From the NCBI RefSeq assembly GCF_014529535.1, contig NW_023503295.1, positions 5,564,663-5,628,662 of the forward strand: a stretch of 64,000 nucleotides of DNA, in the 5' to 3' direction. The notes below the pieces were generated by a model that saw only the letters and a program-made list of their open reading frames with translations, was not told where the DNA came from and did no database searches. Source of the DNA: Bradysia coprophila. Lineage: Eukaryota; Arthropoda; Insecta; Diptera; Sciaridae. This document shows, piece after piece, positions 1-12,044 of the stretch. Positions within the stretch are counted from its first letter, which is position 1. The number at the start of each line of letters is the position of its first letter. Position numbers and translations under genes: made by a program.

Positions 1-381
1 AAAACACTTATTTTTTCCTCATTTACATATCGAAACACAAATTTTATTGTTGAATTTAATTTAGACAACTAGTTTTCCAAAAATGATCAAATGTTTTTGG
101 AAAAAACACATTTATATAAATATTTGATTTTCAATTTTGCCACAAATTTAATATAAGTTCGAAACAAATTTGATACAAAATGGTTTCAACTGAGTCGCAG
201 ATTTAACTGAAATTTGTGGGAAATCGGATTCAATTTCTTAAAAAATCGTTTCAATTTTTTACAGTAGTGTGTTTTGCCTAACTAGTATGCTAACTAGAGG
301 CTTTTTTTTAGCGAATGAAAGGTTTGCAGCAGAAATATCGGAGCCAATGCGATCTGATATTTCTTGGTTTATATATCTTGT
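1..381. other. AT-rich intergenic DNA
   Basis: No coding exon, RNA gene or clear repeat boundary is visible. The sequence is A/T homopolymer-rich. Confidence 0.5.
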
Positions 382-481
382 TCTCAAATGTCTCACTGTC
401 ATTTTTTTCAGAGAATGTCATTGTAAATTTGCAATGACACAATAAAATTCTCAGAAAAATTTGACAGTGAGACATTTGAGA
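382..481. repeat. Foldback repeat of about 100 bp
   Basis: TCTCAAATGTCTCACTGTC at the left end is repeated in inverse at the right end, with a short unique centre. It has the shape of a small MITE, but no target duplication could be defined. Confidence 0.6.
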
Positions 482-628
482 TGTCGTTCACTGTAGCAGA
501 TAACAAGCTCGGAGTTTTTCATATACTCGAGAAGTGACATGGTGGCGCTGATGCCAATAGATTAAAGTTAGCTCGTTTAGTATGTGTTTATTACGTAGGC
601 TGAAGCACGGGTTTTCATTGGGTATGAT

Positions 629-818
629 TAGAGAAATGATAAGTTGTGACGCCTGTGAAGAGATATAGAAAGCGCATGAGGATGACAGCTGAGCGCTATA
701 AGAGAGGCCGGCTCCAATATTGTATGATATTCTCTCACATCCTCTGCCATACAATTCAGCTGTCATCCCTCATGTCCATTCTATCTCGCCATAGGCGTAC
801 TAACTTATCACTTCTCCG
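629..818. mobile_element. hAT-type MITE, 190 bp
   Basis: Terminal inverted repeats of the CAGAGAAATGATAAGTT type (here TAGAGAAATGATAAGTT) bound the element. It is flanked by GGTATGAT (621-628) and GGTATAAT (819-826), a 7/8 match expected for an aged 8-bp hAT duplication. The same termini bound the element at 1027-1832. It has no coding capacity. Confidence 0.75.
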
Positions 819-1192
819 GGTATAATGTACCAATGCACGTGTGCCAACTTGTAAAAATAAAAAATAAAAAACCACCGAAGCAAGCTAGCTTGACACTTTG
901 CTGAGATTTACGGCATTTTTTATTTATTTTTACTTGACATATTTTAATATCACTTCTTCCGTCGTCGTTTTCAGGGAAATTTTTTGAATTTTTTAAAAGA
1001 AACTTTTGTTTGATGCGTATTTACAGCAGAGAAATGATAAGTTGGTCCGCCTTTAGCGAGATAGAAGGAACTTGTGAATGACAGTTGGCTCCTTTGGAAA
1101 AAAATGTGAGAATTTCATACAAAATTGGTTCCATTCTCTCACATTGGAGCCAACTGTCATTCACATGTTCCTTCTATCTCGCCACAGGCGTA

Positions 1193-1805
1193 CATAGAGA
1201 TGCTAAGATGACGGCTGGGACGCCGTTTCGACAAATAGAGGGAATATGTCGACCATTTCTGAAAAAGATTGAACCGTATGCTGTCAAATTGAAAACTACA
1301 TAACCACAGATTTTTTTAAATACTTCCAGCATCACCAATTTTAATGAAAAAAAATTGCTAACACGATCCTTGTAGGATCAGAATTTATCTGTAAATCAGA
1401 TTCAGTATTCGTACACAATTTCGGTATTGAAAAATGGAATTTTGGAGACAAATGTTTCTGTGTCTGGAATCATCGTAGTCAAAAATTAATTATTTTGTGA
1501 ACAACCGGCCCATTTTGGAAATATTCACCCATTTTTGACATTTCATTCGTTATATGAAAAAGGCCCAGATGTTACCTCTATAGGTTTCTTCTATCGTACG
1601 GTAAAAACGAATTTTGACAGGCCGAAAACAACCGACCGTCATCCACAGAAGCAAACATAACCGCAACTTAAACAAATTTATTTGTTAAAACTTCAAAGTG
1701 AGGTTCTGTTGGCTTCTCTGTGGATGACGATTGACATTTTGAACGGCCTTGGAAGAAACCTACTTGTCGAAACAGCGTCCCAGCTGTCATCTTAGCATCT
1801 CTCTG
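1193..1805. mobile_element. Second hAT-type MITE nested in the first
   Basis: The termini are CATAGAGATGCTAAGATGA and the inverse of CAGAGAGATGCTAAGATGA. The duplicated target is CAGGCGTA at 1185-1192 and 1806-1813, a perfect 8 bp lying inside the outer MITE. A second family member with its own perfect TSD is at 45867-46384. Confidence 0.85.
1583..1760. mobile_element. TA-flanked MITE nested in the inner hAT MITE
   Basis: It begins GGTTTCTTC, ends GAAGAAACC and is flanked by TA (1581-1582, 1761-1762), as mariner/Tc1 elements are. The related MITE at 45867-46384 lacks this segment and supplies an empty site. A second copy is at 3497-3673. Confidence 0.75.
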
Positions 1806-1985
1806 CAGGCGTACTAACTTATCATTTCTCTGATTTTCAGCTAATGAAAACTTCTTAATAATTGACTATTTGTAGAAATCTTTGAATTTATTTGGCGAAT
1901 ATCGCCTGTTTTTAATATCAATATTTATTAGTCATACACAATTTTAACATAAATCAAGTCAAATCAAATCAAATAAATGAAATGT

Positions 1986-2872
1986 TTATCCCAATATTGA
2001 CCCTAGTGTGCCAAGAACATTTCCAACCAACTTACTGGCAAAGCTAGTTACACCTAAGAGGAAATTTTGGAAAAATGTTAGATCAAAACCTCGAAATAGT
2101 TGCGACACTTGATCCAACAAAAGACAATTAAGTTTTTCCTGTTCCATGTACGCTGTAAAACATTAAAAATATCATTTCAATTTGTTATCTATCCATTTAA
2201 GAGTTTTAGCGTACAAGTTTTAGCGTCAAGAATTTGTGTTGCTGTTTTTCGAATTTCTGCAAATTCATTCGATTTTATTGTGGTAATCTGGAGTTCCATC
2301 AATCCTGGAATTATTCTCAATAATTGACACACCGAAGCTTCTGGAATACCCTCCGTTTTGCTTATCCTAAGGAAAGTCATGGACAAGAAATATTTACTTC
2401 GAATATATTTGAATATCAATAGCTTTAGTTTCCATTGGCATTGGACTGAACTTACAATCCTAGCAAAATGTTTGACATTAAAAAGTCAACTGAAAGTTAA
2501 AGAAAATAATGTAGTTAGTTAAATTAATGCGCTGATTGGAATATATCTTTAAAACAAACTTGTCATACGCGATCGAACTTCTTTCGTCGCTTTAAATAGA
2601 GTTTTGAATATTTCACAATGATCCAATTCACCTTATGTTTCATCAAAAAATAGAAAAAGAATAGAAATTAGTTATTTCCATCATTTGGATAAATGTTATC
2701 TCTCACCTTCAATTTCATTAACATTTTCAGTTACGTTCAATAAACTAACAAGAACACTTTTGAATTCATCATTTATTTTGCATATCTTATTTGAAACAGA
2801 TTTCTCAAACACAAACGAACTGGCAGGCTCACATGCTAGAGCTAATAATATTGAAAATGCAATGAAATTCAT
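1986..2872 (-). CDS. Small secreted protein, three exons, family unknown
   Basis: The exons are 2707-2872, 2215-2445 and 1986-2152. Their phases agree at both junctions and give about 187 residues. Exon 1 starts MNFIAFSILLALACEPASS, a good signal peptide, and ends at a GTGAGA donor. Exon 2 begins after TTCAG, carries Cys, Ile and Leu-rich helical sequence, and leaves by GTACGC, a weak donor, into a 62-bp intron. Exon 3 follows TTTTACAG and encodes MEQEKLNCLLLDQV, then a Gly/Val/Leu-rich C terminus ending GTLGSILG before TAA. I do not recognise the family. Cys residues are present, but no typical defensin, odorant-binding-protein or TsetseEP spacing is evident. The protein is expected to be secreted. 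Transcript evidence would settle the exon 2 donor. Confidence 0.6.
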
Positions 2873-3496
2873 GTTGCTTATAATTTCATTTAATGAATGA
2901 ATATTTATTGTATTTCAATTATAAAAATTGATTTTGTTAAAAATAATAATAATTACGAACACCCTCACGATTCACGCAATACATTCTTACAACATAGTAA
3001 CGTGATAGATCCAGACAACTATATACCATTTTCTAAATTTTTGTTTTCGTGGCTCCATCAAATATTTTTTACATTTAAATCAGGAAAAAACCTATAAAAG
3101 AATAAAAGTGATGCATGTCCCTGTTAGTCCAGTCCCATTGCAATCCGCTGGCTTGACGTTTTTCGAGCTTTTCCGATGTCATATGATTGTTAATGAAAAG
3201 TTGTGGAACAAATTTCCTTTTTCGAAAATCGACTTTCTCAGTACATTTTTGGCGAATTTTAATTTTAATTTTAAAAATTATTTTAGGTGTGGGGAGCGAT
3301 TAATTTTTACAAATGTACGAAAGCGTTGGAAAGAGCAGTAAAAAAGATATACGCCATTATTATTATTGTACAAATGCCTCGCACCCCATGGTAATTTGTT
3401 TTACGGATCCCGACTTTCGGGTGAATATAAGATTTATTATGTTCCATCTCTGATGTTTGGCGTAATAATGTTGTCAGAACTGCGTTGCTCAGTATG
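2873..3496. other. Intergenic DNA upstream of the secreted-protein gene
   Basis: This is the presumed 5' flank of the minus-strand gene at 1986-2872. It is AT-rich. No exon or repeat boundary is seen, and short open frames here lack coding features. Confidence 0.4.
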
Positions 3497-3673
3497 GGTT
3501 TCTTCCATCGTATGGTAAAAACGAATTTTGACAGGCCGAAAACAACCGACCGTCATCCACAGAGGCAAACATAACCGCAACTTAAACAAATTTATTCGTT
3601 AAAACTTCAAAGTGACGTTGTGTTGGCTTCTCTGTGGATGACGATTGACATTTTGACCGGCCTTGGAAGAAAC
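3497..3673. mobile_element. Second copy of the GGTTTCTTC MITE
   Basis: It is near-identical to 1583-1760 through the central palindromic portion, with GTCATCCACAGAGGC opposed by GCTTCTCTGTGGATGAC. The terminal TA flanks are less clear than in the first copy. Confidence 0.7.
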
Positions 3674-4138
3674 TTATAAAATTTTCTATGTTGAGCATTG
3701 AGCTGCAACCTAACAAAGTGAATTTTTCTCGATTTTACTTGTGTCCAACGTTATGAAAATTATATTCACCCGAAAGTTGGGATCCACATGTTTTTGCGGA
3801 TCTGCGGTACCTTCAGTGTTTACATACTTTGCGTTAGCGGGGAACATTTTGACATTTTCTAAATATATGCGAATTCGAATACCAGTCGTGTTTTCGATGA
3901 AGGTATATTGCATGAGTTATGGAAAAATAATTTACATGACGTCAATAACATGTGTTTTAGTTTTTCAATTTCAGAGATTAAATTGAAGAAGTTTGTTTTG
4001 TAAAGACGCCTTAGCACGAAAAACGTAAACATTTGTCGTCTAATAACTCAATGTTACTGAAGTGTGCGGCAATTCAAATAACGAATTAAAGAAATCGAAA
4101 ATATTTTCGGATACATAGCAGACACAGGCGCCCGTAAC
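3674..4138. other. Noncoding DNA with a GGTACC-centred motif
   Basis: Around 3795-3840 there is GGATCTGCGGTACCTTCAG followed by TGTTTACATACTTTGCG, which recurs as half of the palindrome at 5031-5111. No gene is seen. Confidence 0.4.
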
Positions 4139-4365
4139 CAAGGCTGTATAGTTTGGGGAGGTCACGCAGATACAGATACGCGGGTTACACACCACAGTTG
4201 ATGATAAAATGGCCGATTTCATACAAAAATTCACCTACTCTGATGATTCTCGTCGTCTTGATGATGTGGTGAATTTTTTTACATGTAAAATCATCAGAAG
4301 TGGTGTGTTCCCGCGTATCTAATAAAATGGCGGTGTGCGTGACCTCCTCAAAGTACACAGCCTTG
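4139..4365. mobile_element. hAT-type MITE, CAAGGCTGT family
   Basis: The termini are CAAGGCTGTATAGTTTGGGG and an imperfect inverse ending CACAGCCTTG. A perfect 8-bp TSD, CCCGTAAC, lies at 4131-4138 and 4366-4373. A 5'-truncated relative is at about 58183-58310. Confidence 0.85.
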
Positions 4366-5246
4366 CCCGTAACATATGTGTAATAGAGCTCTACGTTTTG
4401 CTAAGCGCTGACAACTGTTCCTCTTCATTTCTCTGATTTATTTCATTTCGTATGCTACTTCAAATGAAGTCAGAGAAATAAAGACAGCTTAGATACGAAA
4501 GTGAGATTTTTTACGTGTGCAAAACAGTCAGTTGAGCTGCTGAAGGTAAAAGTGGCGTTGCTAGTACCTCTACTACATGAATTTTAGCAATAGGACGCTA
4601 GAAACTTGATGAAACTCAACAGAAGAACGGTTAAGAAGTAGCAGACGCTGTGACGATATCCCACCATGAACACTTTATCCCCATACATACGTGCACATTT
4701 ATCAAATAAATTCAGTCAATCAACAGCTGCGGCTGGCTACACATCAAGTAGGATCACATAGGATATCACATCCCCACCACAAGTGCATACGGATTGATAG
4801 AAGTCATACTTTTTATTTCTCTTTGCGATGATCGTCATAAACAGTTTGCAGAGTTTTAACTAAGGACTTGCAGAGCGCGGTAGTATTTCAGCTCTGTTAT
4901 GTCTCCTTTGTTGTGCAGCCAACTTAGACTTCGTATTATCATGACAAAACAAAAAAAAATCAAGAAAGATTTTTGCGTACCAGCGTAGAATGCGTCACTA
5001 GTTCTTCTCATATTCCGGGGTTGTGGGATCTTGCGCTAAATCAAAGTATGTAAACAATGAAGGTACCGCAGATCTGCGATACCTTCAGTGTTTATATACT
5101 TTGCGCTAACGCCGCTAAAACAGACAAATTTAATCTCTAGGGATTACAAACTGGAATGAGGCTGTCACATAGTGCAATATGGTTTGCGTTCTGGATGGAA
5201 ATGTTATGTTTGTGTTGGTAGATTCTAGTTTTCAGCATTATATTTA
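4366..5246. other. Noncoding DNA with one imperfect palindrome
   Basis: Positions 5031-5111 form an imperfect palindrome around CCGCAGATCTGCGAT, with arms matching AAGTATGTAAACAATGAAGG. Otherwise nothing is recognised. Confidence 0.45.
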
Positions 5247-6402
5247 TCATGGGCGCGCGTTAGCATAGCGCCCGTGACGCAAGTCCTATTACTAGAAAAA
5301 ATTTCAAATTTTTTTTTTGTCGTAGACTGCAGAACCATATATACAGCAAATATTGAAGTTCTACAATTCAAATACAAATGACTCCAAATTACCATTAAAA
5401 AAAACTAGGCGTCCGTACGAGTTCAACGAGCTATCACACGTTCTTGCAGCTTAAAATTTGGCCACGCAAAAAATCTTCCAAGAAGCCCCATTTCCATACA
5501 TCTTGGTCAATTTCAGTACTTTAAACGAAATGAAAAAATCCTACGTTACTTTGTTAGTCCGTCCGTCCGTCCGTGTTTCCTATCTTCTAAAGTCTTCTTT
5601 AGATTTTGTTGAAATTTTGGGAGTAGATTCTAGTCGTCATTCTAAGACATTCCAGAAAAAAAAATTGGGGGAACTGGCCTCGTTTCGGAGCTAGGGCTCC
5701 TCGAAGTTCCCATATAGGCCCCATATAAGAACACCTTTAAGTGTGTGTGTGTGGATGGGTATGGTAGAACAAATTTGTTCGCTTTTGGTAAGCTCTGCTC
5801 GCCTCAATTTTTTTACTAAATTTAGTATTTTTTAAATTTTTAAATTTTTTAAATTTTTTAAATTTTTTTAAATTTTTTAAATTTTTTAAATTTTTTCAAA
5901 TTTCCCAAATTTTTCAAATTTTTTAAATTTTTTAAAATTTTTCAATCTTACAAAAGAATTGATATCAGTCAAAAACACTCAAAAGAGTAAAAGTGACGCA
6001 AGTCCCTGTGCATACTTCCAAAACAACTGATATCGCTGGAGGTGACGCATTCTGCGCTTGTACGCAAAAACTGTAACAGCAAAAATTTGACCAAAGAAAT
6101 TCTAGAAACAAAATTTTACCAAAAAAATTTTGCGTCACAAGTGGCAGATGTTGAGGAAAGTACTTTAAAGAAATTTTTTAAAATAGGCAAGAATACGTCC
6201 TAATACGTCCGAATCATCTGCCACTCTTTGACGCAAAATTTTTTTTGGTAAAATTTTGTTTCTAGAATTTCTTTGGTCAAATTTTTGCTGTTACAGTTTT
6301 TGCGTACAAGCGCAGAATGCGTCACCTCCAGCGATATCAGTTGTTTTCGAAGTATGCACAGGGACTTGCGTCACTTTTACTCTTTTGAGTGTTTTTGACT
6401 GA
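5247..6402. mobile_element. Helitron-like family 1, copy 1
   Basis: The element lies between A (5246) and T (6403), starts TCATGGG and ends GACTGA. One end folds into a GGGCGC...GCGCCC hairpin followed by GTGACGCAAGTCC. The other end has the small hairpin ACTCAAAAGAGT followed, in inverse, by the same GTGACGCAAGTCC. Inside are GTCC repeats (about 5562-5575), an AAATTTTTT-rich tract (about 5820-5945) and a long foldback (about 5962-6402). It has no ORF of note. The flanks also share ATATTTAT, so an 8-bp duplication cannot be excluded for this copy alone. Confidence 0.7.
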
Positions 6403-6410
6403 TATTTATG

Positions 6411-6545
6411 TTCACGGCAGAGTAAAATAAACCAGACAGTGGCGGAAACGCCATATAAGGGAACTAATACACTGTATGAAAATGAACTCGAATGAACACT
6501 GACATAAGTTGAAAAATTTTATGCGCAAAAAATATAGGGCTATAA
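6411..6545. repeat. Dispersed repeat, copy 1 of 3
   Basis: About 135 bp beginning TTCACGGCAGAGTAAAATAA and ending near ATATAGGGCTAT. It recurs at about 37945-38085 and, inverted, at about 59108-59280. No terminal repeats were defined. Confidence 0.65.
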
Positions 6546-6958
6546 GATAATTCAGGTCAAATCAAGCCCTCTTGCTTGGGTTACTTTTCTCTGACGTGTT
6601 TTATATTCGAGTATAAAAATTTTATTCAAAAACGTTAACTTTATACATCAAGTAGCCAAAACTTTACTTCAAGTTTTTAAAAAGAATACCTTACTCGGTA
6701 ATGGGATAAATTATGGAAATAGTACTTCTTCTGTGTTTACCGACATCGGCTACGCCTTATCTGCCCCATTGACAAGTAATGTACTATAAACTCAGGTCGG
6801 GAATTGCCCTAATATATTTATTTAACAATAGAAAAGTACAGTTTAGAAAAACTGCCGGTAATTCCATAAAATTGTACTTTTGTTAAATATTTTAACCCAA
6901 AACACCTAAAACCAAACCAAAAACTCTTTTTGTGTGTTGTGAAAATTATATTTTTTTA
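6546..6958. other. Intergenic DNA
   Basis: No exon or repeat boundary is recognised. Confidence 0.35.
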
Positions 6959-7105
6959 CAGTCGGAGAAATTTAGATTTCGGGTGTTTAGAGATATCATC
7001 TTTTCTCTTATTCTCTCAATTGCCATTTGAAATAACATGTGAAATGAGAGAATACAGGAAAACGATGATGTCTCTTAAAATCCCGAAATCTATTTTTCTC
7101 CGACG
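6959..7105. mobile_element. Mariner/Tc1-type MITE
   Basis: The inverted ends are CAGTCGGAGAAA and TTTCTCCGACG, with TA duplications at 6957-6958 and 7106-7107. ATTTCGGG is conserved in both arms. It lies 30 bp beyond the GST stop codon. Confidence 0.7.
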
Positions 7106-7134
7106 TAGCACAAGCACATGCATAAAATAAGTGA

Positions 7135-10100
7135 TTACAATCTGTCTTGCAAAATACTGTTGATTTTATTTGCGAATGTTTTAGCACCTTCGATATTCTC
7201 TGCAGTCGATGGCAGTTTCTTCAAATTATCGTACCAACTCACTACATTTGCATATTTGCTCAGGTTTGCACCAAGTTCCTGCAAAATGTGAATTAAAATT
7301 GTAACAAAAAAAAACCATTATTTGCTTTCTTTAGAGCGCTCACCCATTGGCAATTTTCTAGCCTACATTTGTGCGCAAAAATTTTCGTTTTTTGAAGATT
7401 TCTCTGAACCAAAATCTTTTTTTGAAAAAGTAAAACCATTAAAGCATGCAAAAATGTGTTACTTTTAAGGGAAAAATTGGTTTGTAGATGTTAACTTATT
7501 CCACTCGGAGAAACCTTTGCAAATGTGTAAATTTATGTGTTTTGCAAATGTTTCTCCAAGTGTTTTAAGTTATCGACCACAAACCAATTTTTCCCTTAAA
7601 AGTAACACATTTTTGCATGATTTAATGGTTTTACTTTTTCAAAAAAAGATTTTCGTTCAGAGAAATCATCAAAAAACGAATATTTTTGCGCACAAATGTA
7701 GGCTAGAAAATTGCCAAGGGGTGAGCGCTCTTAACACCTTACAACAGCATAGTTCAAAACGCTATACCAATAAGCTGAACTCTAATACATTATTTTATAC
7801 TTTTGTAACAAAATTGATCAAATAGAAGTTATAAACTGATAGACTAAAAATTCCCTTTGATCGACGGAAAATTTCGAATTCCGTTCAACTAGGCTTTTGT
7901 CTTGGAAATTAACTATCATCGGGTGATCGTAATTCTAATCTTCAGGCTGGGAAACATTTATCCATAAAAATTACGGACAAAACTGATCAGCAAGCACGAA
8001 ATTCATCAACAATTCACATTTCGTGTTATGATGCGTAAACTCACCAAAAGTCATCAGTATAGAATAAAGCTACGACGTTAAGTTCAGTTCAGCTCGCAAC
8101 ACTACTCTCGCGATAAGTTGACGTGTATGATTGACTCAATTGATATACATTTCCACGATAAACTACTTAAATATTCTAACGAACTTCACAAATTTCCAGC
8201 ACATCTATTCCAGAAACAAACGAGCCGTCAGAACAGTCGGAGCGTTTGCTGCAACTGAGCCCCGTACAAACCCGTACATCTATTGCGCACGTGACCCTAG
8301 TTCGTCCGTCGCCCTACTTTGACCGTAAACCTATGCGCCGGTTAAAGTAGTTAAAGTAAAATTATTATGTAATGTGTACATCTTAGAAATTGCGCATAGC
8401 GCAATTACGAAGCCCCGTACGACGTTCCTTTCAAATAAAACAAAAATTTCAAATCGCCCTAAAATTTTAATTTATTGAGTATAAATACACATAGTATCGA
8501 TTATCTTTCAAATAAAACAAAAATTACGAAAAACGGATGAAATTTACTCGAGTTGTATGTAAAATACGCATAGGGCCCTAGTAGCGGCCTTAGTCCGAGG
8601 ACCCAAATTTAATTTTTTTTTCAACAACATTCTATTGGGCCTTTGATTACCTTCCAAATGAAACAAAAATTACGAAAAACGGATGAAATTTGCTCGAGTT
8701 GTATGTAAAATACACATAGGGCCCTAGTAGCAGCCTTAGTCCGAGGACCCAAATTACATTTTTTTTCAACAACATTCTATTCGGCCTTTGATTACCTTCC
8801 AAATGAAACAAAAATTACGAAAAACGGATGAAATTTGCTCGAGTTATATGTAAAATACACATAGGGCCCTAGTAGTGGCCTTAGTCCAAGGACCCAAATT
8901 TAATTTTTTTACAACAACATTCTATTCGGCCTTTGATTACCGTCCAAATGAAACAAAAATTACGAAAAACGGATGAAATTTGCTCGAGTTGTATGTAAAA
9001 TACACATAGGGCCCTAGTATCGGCCTCAGTCCGAGGACCCAAATTTTTTTTTTTTTCAACTACATTCTATTCGGCCTTTGATTACCTACCAAATAAAACA
9101 AAAATTACGAAAAACGGATGAAATTTGCTCGAGTTATGTGTAAAATACACATAGGGCCCTAGTAGTGGCCTTAGTCCAAGGACCCAAATTTAATTTTTTT
9201 ACAACAACATTCTATTCGGCCTTTGATTACCTACCAAATAAAACAAAAATTACGAAAAACGGATGAAATTTGCTCGAGTTATATGTAAAATACACATAGG
9301 GCCCTAGTAGTGGCCTTAGTCCAAGGACCCAAATTTAATTTTTTTTTCAACCACTTTCTATTCGGCCTTTGATTACCTTCCAAATGAAACAAAAATTACG
9401 AAAAACGGATGAAATTTACTCGAGTTGTATGTAAAATACGCATAGGGCCCTAGTAGCGGCCTTAGTCCAAGGACCCAAATTTAATTTTTTTTTCAACAAC
9501 TTTCTATTCGCCGTTCGATTACCTTCCAAATGAAACAAAAATTACGAAAAACGGATTAAATTTACTCGAGTTATATGTAAAATACACATAGGGCCCTAGT
9601 AGCTTTTCACTTCTAAGGCCTAACTCACGGTCCACTCACCCGATTTTAAAAAACTTTTTTTTTCCTGGATTGGTATTGACAATACCTATCATTTGCCGTG
9701 TCATTTACATTTCCATCGTTTATTTTGCCATAAATATCACCAAAAGACCTTAAATCACTTAGGTGGCCCTAACTCACGAAGGGCCCATCTTCGAACTTTC
9801 TTCAGGGAAAAAAAAATTTGAAATCGGATTTGATTTACTCAAGATATCGACGTGACAGACAGACGGACAGACGGCCCAAATTTTTATTGCGGATTCGTCA
9901 TCTATGAACATAGGCAAACACTTTGCCCTTACCGTCTGCTTCGAATTCCATCAATTACACACGGCATCGTAATCCTATAAGCCCCTTTGTACTTCGTACG
10001 GGGCTAAAAACCAATAAACCAGAAACTCGCGCTCCGTCAAAAGAATTAAGTATTTTCAACTATTGGCGGAACGGTTTAAGGTATTGGAAAGATGTTCAGT

Positions 10101-10881
10101 CACAACATTTCATATTCAAATACTCACAACAATATTGGCCACAGATGAAAAGAGCGAAAAATCAGCGATTGTCGGTTCCGCACTGCCTGAAACATATTTT
10201 TTGCCTTCCAAATACGTATTCAAAAAACCTATGGCTTCAAACAGTTTCTGACGAGCGTCATCTGAAATCGTAGTCTGTCCTTGATAAAAAGCTGGTAACT
10301 GAAAATAAATAAAAATTAGAAAAAAATGCTCAAAAATACCTCAAAGAAAAATTGAATTACAGTGACACCACGAAGCCGTGGATAAAGGGTTCCACAATCA
10401 AAGTGCAAAAATTGGTTGATCAGCGCACGTTCTCTGGCATCATTCGGATAAACCGAATGGCCACTGGGGAAGTACTTCTCCACCAAATAAACAGCAATGG
10501 CTCGAGATTCAGTCAAAATAAAACCGTCATCGTCAAGGACAGGCACAGTGTGTTGATGGTTGATTTTAATGTAGTTGTCACTTAGATGCTCTTTTTTCAA
10601 AAGGTCAACAACACGAATCTAAGATATTGTTTTATTATACATTTAGAGTTTGATAATGACCTTGAAATACAATTCATATCAATAGAATAAAGATCGCTTA
10701 CCTCAACATCAATGCCCAAATGTCTGATGGTACTCAATGCTACACGGCAAGGTCCGCTAAGAATTTATATCAAAAATTACAAATCAGAACAGAAGATTTT
10801 CTTAAAGAAACAATTCATTGTAGTGCTTCCTTTTGTGTGGTGTTACCTTATCGCACAATAATACAAAACTATTGGAGCCAT
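7135..10881 (-). CDS. Glutathione S-transferase, delta/epsilon type
   Basis: There are five exons, 10847-10881, 10702-10756, 10340-10618, 10128-10298 and 7135-7278, with consistent phases, giving 227 residues (usual length about 215-225). The N terminus reads MAPIVLYYCAISGPCR. Ser12 is the likely catalytic serine that activates glutathione. HTVPVLDDDG (about 53-62) and ESRAI (about 67-71) form the glutathione-binding site. The all-helical C-terminal domain includes ADFSLFSSV and ends in KINSILQDRL. The enzyme is cytosolic and conjugates glutathione to electrophiles, typically in xenobiotic or insecticide detoxification and antioxidant defence. The last intron (7279-10127) has been expanded by a Harbinger-type MITE and a 1.8-kb Helitron-like element, but the frame is intact. 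Confidence 0.93.
7334..7730. mobile_element. Harbinger-like MITE in the GST intron
   Basis: The inverted ends GAGCGCTCACCC and GGGTGAGCGCTC are flanked by TTA on both sides (7331-7333, 7731-7733), as in PIF/Harbinger elements. The arms are about 180 bp long. A diverged half-copy lies at about 32075-32235. Confidence 0.7.
8218..10010 (-). mobile_element. Helitron-like family 2, copy A (inverted)
   Basis: Read on the minus strand it begins TTTTTAGCCCCGTACGAAG and ends GACGGCTCGTTT, like the copies at 38133-39518 and 46613-47782. The CGTACGGGGCT motif recurs in inverse near both ends, forming subterminal inverted repeats. CAGTCG...CGACTG can form a hairpin just inside the end at 8218. There is no ORF. 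This layout of subterminal repeats, central tandem array and terminal hairpin resembles Helentron-type nonautonomous elements (DINE-1-like). It sits in the GST intron. Confidence 0.6.
8500..9600. repeat. Tandem array of about eight 145-bp units
   Basis: Each unit contains ACAAAAATTACGAAAAACGG, CATAGGGCCCTAGTAG and GGACCCAAATT. Spacing between equivalent sites is about 143-147 bp. Units differ by scattered substitutions. The array is internal to Helitron-like family 2. Confidence 0.85.
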
Positions 10882-12044
10882 TGCAACAAAGTAATTAACT
10901 TTATTAACATTACTTAAGCAATGAAAAAACTACTCGAATCACTTCAGATGCGCGACAAGCTCTACGTCGAAGATGATTACAACCTATATGTGTTTGTTAG
11001 ATAGTTGTGACACATCCAAACAAAACGTATGCCAATGCACTTATGAAATGAAAGGCAACTAAGGCTTGATTTCCACTTACAAGAAACCACTCTGTTTTAC
11101 CCCCGTTTAGCTAAACGGCGTATCTTTTCTATTTTTTGTTAAGTGTAAACGGAGAGAAAACTGAATGCTTTTTTCGTAAGTGGAAATTAAGACTAAAGCT
11201 AGCTCATTTTTACGATCAACTTCATGTTGATTAAAATCACTAATCAATTCAACGACAAGATTATAAAAATAAGAGATAATTTGACATATTCCATTTGTGG
11301 TATATATACGTGAATTTGCCGGTATGATATGATTAGTCTTATCATGGGAAGATACCAATATGAATGAGAGTAGTCCGTAGCAGATTTTAATTAACCTTTT
11401 TACCTTACTAGGGAGGTAATGTGGCTCTTCCGCCCCTAGGGAATACATTTTACCGCGCTCGTAAGGTATAGCAAAATAGAATATACGGGCCGAAGCCCTT
11501 GGATAATTTTACTCATATAAAATTACTTCCCTTGTATAGTATAACCTACCAGCAGTTTAGGAAGGATATGCCAATCTTCGAACTTTTACCTTTCAGGTCA
11601 AAATTCTAATAAGAACAAATTTATTATACCAAGGAAAAAGGGAAACATTATGATTGAATGGAAGCTCAGAATCAGTGTTATACCAACACAGGTTCTTTTG
11701 TCCCACGTATATTGAACTTTCTCGCTTATTCACACTCTTCCAACAAATCCAATTTTTGCTTTACTTTATACAATTGAATAGATACTGTGAAACGTTGCCA
11801 ATATCAGAATTCATCAGGCCTGAAGAAATTCATCGAAACCGCACCGCATGTTTATGGATAGACAACATCACTTGGCTGAAATTATGCCTACATTTGGGCG
11901 TTTGTTACCTATGTTATTTTCGATGATAACTTCGTATCGGCGTCCTTTCTGGAAAAAGTGGACACAAACCGATGGTCCCACTTTTTTAAGAAAGGACGCG
12001 GACGCGGTAACATATTTAACATATTTAGGATACAATTTGGCGTA
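10882..12044. other. GST upstream flank and intergenic DNA
   Basis: This is the 5' flank of the GST gene. Open frames at about 11107-11448 and 11654-12053 have no recognisable domain or splice context. Two imperfect foldbacks are present (about 11395-11470 and 11930-12012). Confidence 0.4.

Larger units (their letters stand above)
1027..1832. mobile_element. hAT-type MITE carrying two nested insertions
   Basis: The ends are CAGAGAAATGATAAGTTGG and its inverse. Flanks are ATTTACAG (1019-1026) and ATTTTCAG (1833-1840), a 7/8 match for an 8-bp TSD. Once the element at 1193-1805 and one TSD copy are removed, the remainder is a foldback MITE of about 185 bp, like the copy at 629-818. Confidence 0.8.

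Noticed and set aside
5240..6409. 8-bp TSD ATATTTAT for Helitron-like copy 1
   Set aside because: Not used as proof of a DDE-type insertion because the other copies lack it, copy 3's empty site shows none, and the flank is AT-rich.
8500..9600. CRISPR-like array
   Set aside because: Units of about 145 bp are contiguous with no unique spacers, and the genome is eukaryotic.
11107..11448. 113-codon minus-strand frame
   Set aside because: No splice context or recognisable domain; likely chance.
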